From Fusibacter sp. A1 (GTDB taxonomy: Bacteria > Bacillota > Clostridia > Peptostreptococcales > Acidaminobacteraceae): a DNA stretch of 64,000 nt. The notes under the pieces are model-generated. The model ran no database searches. It was not told the origin of the DNA and saw only the letters and a program-made list of their open reading frames with translations. A program made the translations under genes and the position numbers. The DNA is taken from assembly GCF_004125825.1 (NCBI RefSeq), contig NZ_QQWI01000015.1:1-64000 (forward strand), in the 5' to 3' direction. Positions 60,066-64,000 of the stretch are shown piece after piece. The first letter of the stretch is position 1, and the number at the start of each line of letters is the position of its first letter.

Positions 60066-61049
60066 ATGACTAAAGCTAAACAGACAAAAAGTGCTGCTAA
60101 GGGCACTGGAACTGCGACTCATAAAAGCAAAAAAACAAAAGCCGGATGGGCGGTGGCAAAAACTGAGGACAAACACAAGAAAAAGCGCAAACCCAGAGTG
60201 AAGCCCGATAACGAACCGGCTGGCAAAAAGAACGTCAAAGCAGCAGGTAAAGCAGTAGACAAAGCCCCTAAAAGGCCAGCCCCTAAGAAGGAACTTCCCA
60301 AGCAAGTCTTAAAGCCTGGTGTGAACTATACAAGGCTTAACAAGCTGATCGCTGAAACGGGCTATTGTTCTAGAAGGGAAGCCGACAAGCTGATCAATGA
60401 AGGAAGAGTGAAAGTCAACGGTATGGATACCGAGCTTGGTACAATGGTTGGACCAAGAGACAGGGTGACCGTCAACGGTAAGCCGCTGCAGGAAAAACCT
60501 AAGGATGTCTATCTCGCTTTCAACAAGCCTGTAGGGATCGAATGCACCACAGACAGGAACACGAGAAACAACATCATAGATTACATCAACTACCACGAAA
60601 GAATCTTCCCTATCGGAAGACTTGACAAGGAATCGCAAGGATTGATCCTACTTACAAACGACGGGAATATCGTCAATCCTATCTTAAGAGCCGGTAACGC
60701 CCATGAGAAGGAGTATATCGTCAGTGTAAACAAGCCGATTACCCATAAGTTTATCGAGGGTATGAAAAAGGGTGTGCCGATCCTAGACACGGTGACCCTG
60801 CCCTGCCAGGTCGACCAGATCGACAAATACAAGTTCAAGATCGTACTTATTCAGGGACTAAACAGACAAATCAGGCGCATGTGCGAATATTTCGGTTACG
60901 AGGTGACCTCGCTTAACCGCGTTAGGATCATGAATGTCAATATCGGCAATCTGAAAACAGGCAGTATCAGAAAACTCTCTCCTAAGGAAGTCGGTGCCAT
61001 CTTTGCAGCCATAAAGACTTCGAAGGGAACAGAAGAAGCTTCCAAATAG
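60066..61049 (+). CDS. 23S rRNA pseudouridine synthase, RluF-like
   Basis: A 327-residue protein. A Lys/Ala-rich N-terminal tail (residues 1-85) is followed by an S4 domain (~88-140; TRLNKLIAETGYCSRREAD, INEGRVKVNG) and the RsuA/RluF catalytic domain with catalytic Asp in PIGRLDKESQGLILLTND. NKPVGIECTTD and GLNRQIRRMCEYFGYEV point to the RluF group. The long basic tail is unusual and may bind RNA. AGGAGG before the ATG. Confidence 0.92.
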   Translation: MTKAKQTKSAAKGTGTATHKSKKTKAGWAVAKTEDKHKKKRKPRVKPDNEPAGKKNVKAAGKAVDKAPKRPAPKKELPKQVLKPGVNYTRLNKLIAETGYCSRREADKLINEGRVKVNGMDTELGTMVGPRDRVTVNGKPLQEKPKDVYLAFNKPVGIECTTDRNTRNNIIDYINYHERIFPIGRLDKESQGLILLTNDGNIVNPILRAGNAHEKEYIVSVNKPITHKFIEGMKKGVPILDTVTLPCQVDQIDKYKFKIVLIQGLNRQIRRMCEYFGYEVTSLNRVRIMNVNIGNLKTGSIRKLSPKEVGAIFAAIKTSKGTEEASK

Positions 61050-61110
61050 TTGGGTTAGTTCCATTGAATATAGGGTATGTACTATCAAAATAGCAAAAGG
61101 GAGTGGTGAA

Positions 61111-63891
61111 ATGAATAAAAGACAAAGGCTATTTAGCATAATCATTGGTATTGCAGTGCTTCTAATGATTTTTTCAAGAACAATCATTGACTTTTTCATC
61201 GATTACCAGTGGTTTTCGGATTTAGGATTCACAGACACTTTTTTGGTTAAACTATTCGCATACTTGAAGATCGGTCTGCCGCTATGGATTATCACAGCTG
61301 TCGGGTTTTCGATCTATTTCATTTGGGTTGAAAAACAGTACTTCAGGTTGGTGCATGTGCTTGTCGATGTCAAGAACAGACAGAACAAGTCTTATAAGAA
61401 ATCCTCGGTGGTTGCGGCCACTTTGCTGACCTTGCTTTTGTCCATCATGGTCACAAGCAACATGTGGTTTGATATACTCAAATACTTCAACGCCACGAGT
61501 TTCGGATCCACAGATCCGCTTTTCAACACAGACATAGGATTTTATGTGTTCAAGTTGCCGCTTTACAACCAGCTGTTGGGCTATTCGGTGATGTACATCA
61601 TCATCCTTGCGATCGCCACAGTGCTGATCAACGTGTTCCTGATGGGTGTGAAGCCGCCTACGGATATCGATTTTACCGAATTTCAGAATGTGCACACCAT
61701 CGGAGACCTAAAGGGGTTTGCACGTAAGGGCATCATCCAGAGCCTGATCATCAAACTTGGCGTGTTCGGCGTCATGGTCTTCTTGCTCCTTGCAGTCCAT
61801 TACTGGCTTGAAGGCTATCAACTCCTCTATTCGACAAGGGGTGTGGCCTACGGCGCAAGTTATACGGATATCACGATATCGCTACTGGGCTATAGGGTCC
61901 AGGCGGTCGTATCGCTACTGGGTGCGATCACGTTCCTGATAGGTCTTCTTAGGAAGAAATACAAGATGATGCTGTCGGGTCCGGCGCTTCTGTTTATCGT
62001 CAGTTTCGGATTCGGAGTCGTGAGTCTATTCGTTCAGAACTTTATCGTCGAGCCGGATGAGATTTCAAAGGAAAGAGAGTTCCTGGAATACAATATCGCC
62101 TATACGCAAGAAGCTTTCAACCTAGGCGTGATCGATGAACTCGAGTATCCTGTGACCACAGACCTGACGCTCGACACACTAGAACAAAACAAGGAAGTTA
62201 TCGACAATATCAGAATCAATGACTACAGACCGCTCAAACAGACCTACAATCAGATTCAGGGTATCAGATTGTACTACGAGTTCAGCGACATAGATGTGGA
62301 TAGATATTATCTGGACGGCAGTTATACACAGGTCTTCCTGTCCGCACGTGAAATGAATCTTGAAAAACTGCAAGTACAGACTTGGCAGAACAGACATATC
62401 AAGTTCACACATGGTTACGGGGTCGCGCTGTCGCCTGTAAACTCGGTGAATACGAACGGTCAGCCCGAGCTGCTTATCAAAAACATTCCACCGGTTTCTT
62501 CAACGAGCATTGAGATCACGCAGCCTGAGATCTACTTCGGCGAACTGACCAATGACTATATCATTGTTGGAACTAGTGAAAAGGAGTTCGACTATCCTAA
62601 GGGTTCTGACAATCAGGAAACTTTGTATACAGGTGATGCGGGACTTAAGATGAACTTCATGAACCGTGTGTTTTTCGCTGTGCACGAGGGTGACTTCAGA
62701 ATACTCGTATCAAGTATCATAGACAGCGACAGCAAGATCATTATCAGAAGAAATATCATGGAACGCCTAAGAACGATCGCACCTTTCATGGTATATGACG
62801 ACAATCCGTATATCGTCGTGGATGATGAGACGGGTAAGTTGTTCTGGATCGTCGATGCCTATACCGTAAGTTCCGAGTATCCCTATTCGCAACCTTTTGA
62901 CAATTCAAAGACAAATTACATCAGAAACAGTGTGAAGGTAGTGATAGACGCCTATACCGGTGAGACGAACTTCTACGTGTTCGATGATGAGGATCCGATC
63001 ATCAAAACCTACCAGCAGATATTCTCTGATCTTTACAAACAGAAATCGGAGTTCCCTACTGGGTTGATGGCACATATCCGCTATCCGAAGAATCTGTTTA
63101 GAATTCAAGCGGAAGTCTTTAGAAAGTATCATGTGACAAATCCTTCTGTATTTTATAACGGTGAGGACATCTGGGACATCGGAACGGAGATCTACATGAA
63201 TGCGAACGAAGCGCAGGCGGCGGAGCCGAACTACGCGATGTTCAAGATCCCTGAAGAAGAAAAATTGGAGTTCCTCTTGACGCTTCCTTACACGCCAAAG
63301 GATAAACCCAACATGACCTCTTTGTTTGTCGCAAGAAACGACGGAGACAATTACGGCAAGCTGTTCATCTACAAGTTCCCTAAAGATAGGACAATAACGG
63401 GTCCTGCCATGCTCGAATCGAAAATCGACCAGGATTCCACGATATCACCTCAACTGACGCTTTGGTCCCAGAAGGGGTCGGCTGTGCTAAGAGGGAATAT
63501 CCTTATCGTACCGATCGATGGAAATCTCTTGTATATCGAGCCGATCTACCTACAGGCTGACAACCAGGAGTCTCTTCCTGAAATGAAACAGGTCATCGTT
63601 TCTTATGATGATGCTATCGTGATGGAAGAGACGCTTGATAAGGCGCTTGCAAAAATATTCGGCTCGGAATATACCGTAGAAGACCTAAAAGAAGAGGAAA
63701 GCATTTCTGAAATCGGCGATGAGACACTCAAGATGCTTATGGAAGAAGCGTTTGAACTGTACAACAGTACACAAAGAGAACTTGATGATCTAAAGGATGT
63801 TCTAGAACGAATCGAGGATGCGCTGAACGGTCAAGAAGATGCTGTTGAAGAGGAAACCGAACCGGATTCCACTCCCGATGAAAATAATTAA
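61111..63891 (+). CDS. UPF0182 family membrane protein
   Basis: A 926-residue protein with seven hydrophobic segments in the first ~310 residues, then a large extracytoplasmic region. This is the standard UPF0182 (COG1615) layout, with segments such as DYQWFSDLGFTDTF, DPLFNTDIGFYVFKLP and FTHGYGVALSPVN. The C-terminal ~60 residues form an acidic coiled coil. The function is unknown. GGGAGTGG before the ATG. The last gene in the window. Confidence 0.93.
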   Translation: MNKRQRLFSIIIGIAVLLMIFSRTIIDFFIDYQWFSDLGFTDTFLVKLFAYLKIGLPLWIITAVGFSIYFIWVEKQYFRLVHVLVDVKNRQNKSYKKSSVVAATLLTLLLSIMVTSNMWFDILKYFNATSFGSTDPLFNTDIGFYVFKLPLYNQLLGYSVMYIIILAIATVLINVFLMGVKPPTDIDFTEFQNVHTIGDLKGFARKGIIQSLIIKLGVFGVMVFLLLAVHYWLEGYQLLYSTRGVAYGASYTDITISLLGYRVQAVVSLLGAITFLIGLLRKKYKMMLSGPALLFIVSFGFGVVSLFVQNFIVEPDEISKEREFLEYNIAYTQEAFNLGVIDELEYPVTTDLTLDTLEQNKEVIDNIRINDYRPLKQTYNQIQGIRLYYEFSDIDVDRYYLDGSYTQVFLSAREMNLEKLQVQTWQNRHIKFTHGYGVALSPVNSVNTNGQPELLIKNIPPVSSTSIEITQPEIYFGELTNDYIIVGTSEKEFDYPKGSDNQETLYTGDAGLKMNFMNRVFFAVHEGDFRILVSSIIDSDSKIIIRRNIMERLRTIAPFMVYDDNPYIVVDDETGKLFWIVDAYTVSSEYPYSQPFDNSKTNYIRNSVKVVIDAYTGETNFYVFDDEDPIIKTYQQIFSDLYKQKSEFPTGLMAHIRYPKNLFRIQAEVFRKYHVTNPSVFYNGEDIWDIGTEIYMNANEAQAAEPNYAMFKIPEEEKLEFLLTLPYTPKDKPNMTSLFVARNDGDNYGKLFIYKFPKDRTITGPAMLESKIDQDSTISPQLTLWSQKGSAVLRGNILIVPIDGNLLYIEPIYLQADNQESLPEMKQVIVSYDDAIVMEETLDKALAKIFGSEYTVEDLKEEESISEIGDETLKMLMEEAFELYNSTQRELDDLKDVLERIEDALNGQEDAVEEETEPDSTPDENN

Positions 63892-63904
63892 TTGGCTATA
63901 AGTG

Positions 63905-63938
63905 AGCCGTGCACCTCTGTTGGAGGTGTGCGGCTTTT
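63905..63938 (+). terminator. Terminator
   Basis: AGCCGTGCACCTC-TGTTG-GAGGTGTGCGGCT, with one G-U pair, followed by T residues. Confidence 0.88.
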
Positions 63939-64000
63939 TCATGAGTTGAATAAGCCTTTAAAAGCATATAAAATGGAATGGACAACTAGAAGAATTAGAA

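Overview
The window looks like a chromosomal segment of a low-to-mid GC, anaerobic, motile Firmicute of class Clostridia. The signs are strong AGGAGG-type ribosome-binding sites, frequent GTG/TTG starts, a T-box leader, a class II (B12-dependent) ribonucleotide reductase, a PPi-type phosphofructokinase, YhaM, DUF2089/YvlB-like proteins and BmrCD-like ABC transporters. A Fusibacter-like genus is possible, but the sequence alone does not settle this. No prophage, transposase or CRISPR array is visible.

Layout. 1-540: the end of an rRNA operon (5S rRNA), then a stretch of small palindromes that includes a second copy of the 5S 3' end and its terminator. 542-3963: a zinc-ribbon membrane protein, small proteins and a WYL regulator. 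4097-5038: a seven-tRNA operon (Asn, Val, Leu, Tyr, Gly, Ser, Phe) with a clear promoter, followed by a 187-bp tandem repeat that re-duplicates the 3' end of tRNA-Phe. 5436-12905 (minus strand): a complete tryptophan operon, promoter - Trp-codon leader peptide - terminator - aroF (DAHP synthase) - T-box - trpE-G-D-C-F-B-A. It has two different tryptophan-sensing attenuators in series. 13055-24737: housekeeping and accessory genes (moaC, YitT, GNATs, chorismate mutase, an adenylate kinase-like protein, an MCP, MBL and histidine phosphatase proteins, ilvE). 25198-27722: nrdJ behind an NrdR box. 27870-32224: a heterodimeric multidrug-type ABC exporter with a BmrB-like leader peptide and attenuator upstream, and three further small ORFs between its two subunit genes. 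32358-34950: a stand-alone dihydrolipoamide dehydrogenase-like enzyme and a three-gene DUF2089 cluster. 35069-45286: a chemosensory/two-component cluster (REC-HDOD, a REC-kinase with degenerate catalytic residues, CheY, CheA, CheW, CheR, a tripartite hybrid kinase and a CheY-like protein). 45376-46122: a parvulin-type isomerase. 46160-50845 (minus): a small type IV pilus/pseudopilin operon (REC protein, PilT, PilC, four pseudopilin-like proteins). 50978-63938: YhaM, MscS, PlsC, GNAT, SEC-C protein, split LysO exporter, HAD phosphatase, an RdhA-like iron-sulfur protein, PPi-type PFK, RluF-like pseudouridine synthase and a UPF0182 membrane protein.

How it works together. The trp block is a self-contained pathway from erythrose-4-phosphate/PEP entry (aroF) and chorismate to tryptophan, controlled by translation of Trp codons and probably by uncharged tRNA-Trp. 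The chemosensory cluster has no MCP or CheB next to it and lies close to a PilT-linked receiver protein, so surface (pilus) behaviour is a possible output. The least explained parts are the small-ORF array of the ABC operon and the hairpin-plus-RNA-3'-end duplications around the 5S and tRNA-Phe genes. All functional statements come from reading translated sequence and motifs; no database search or folding program was run.
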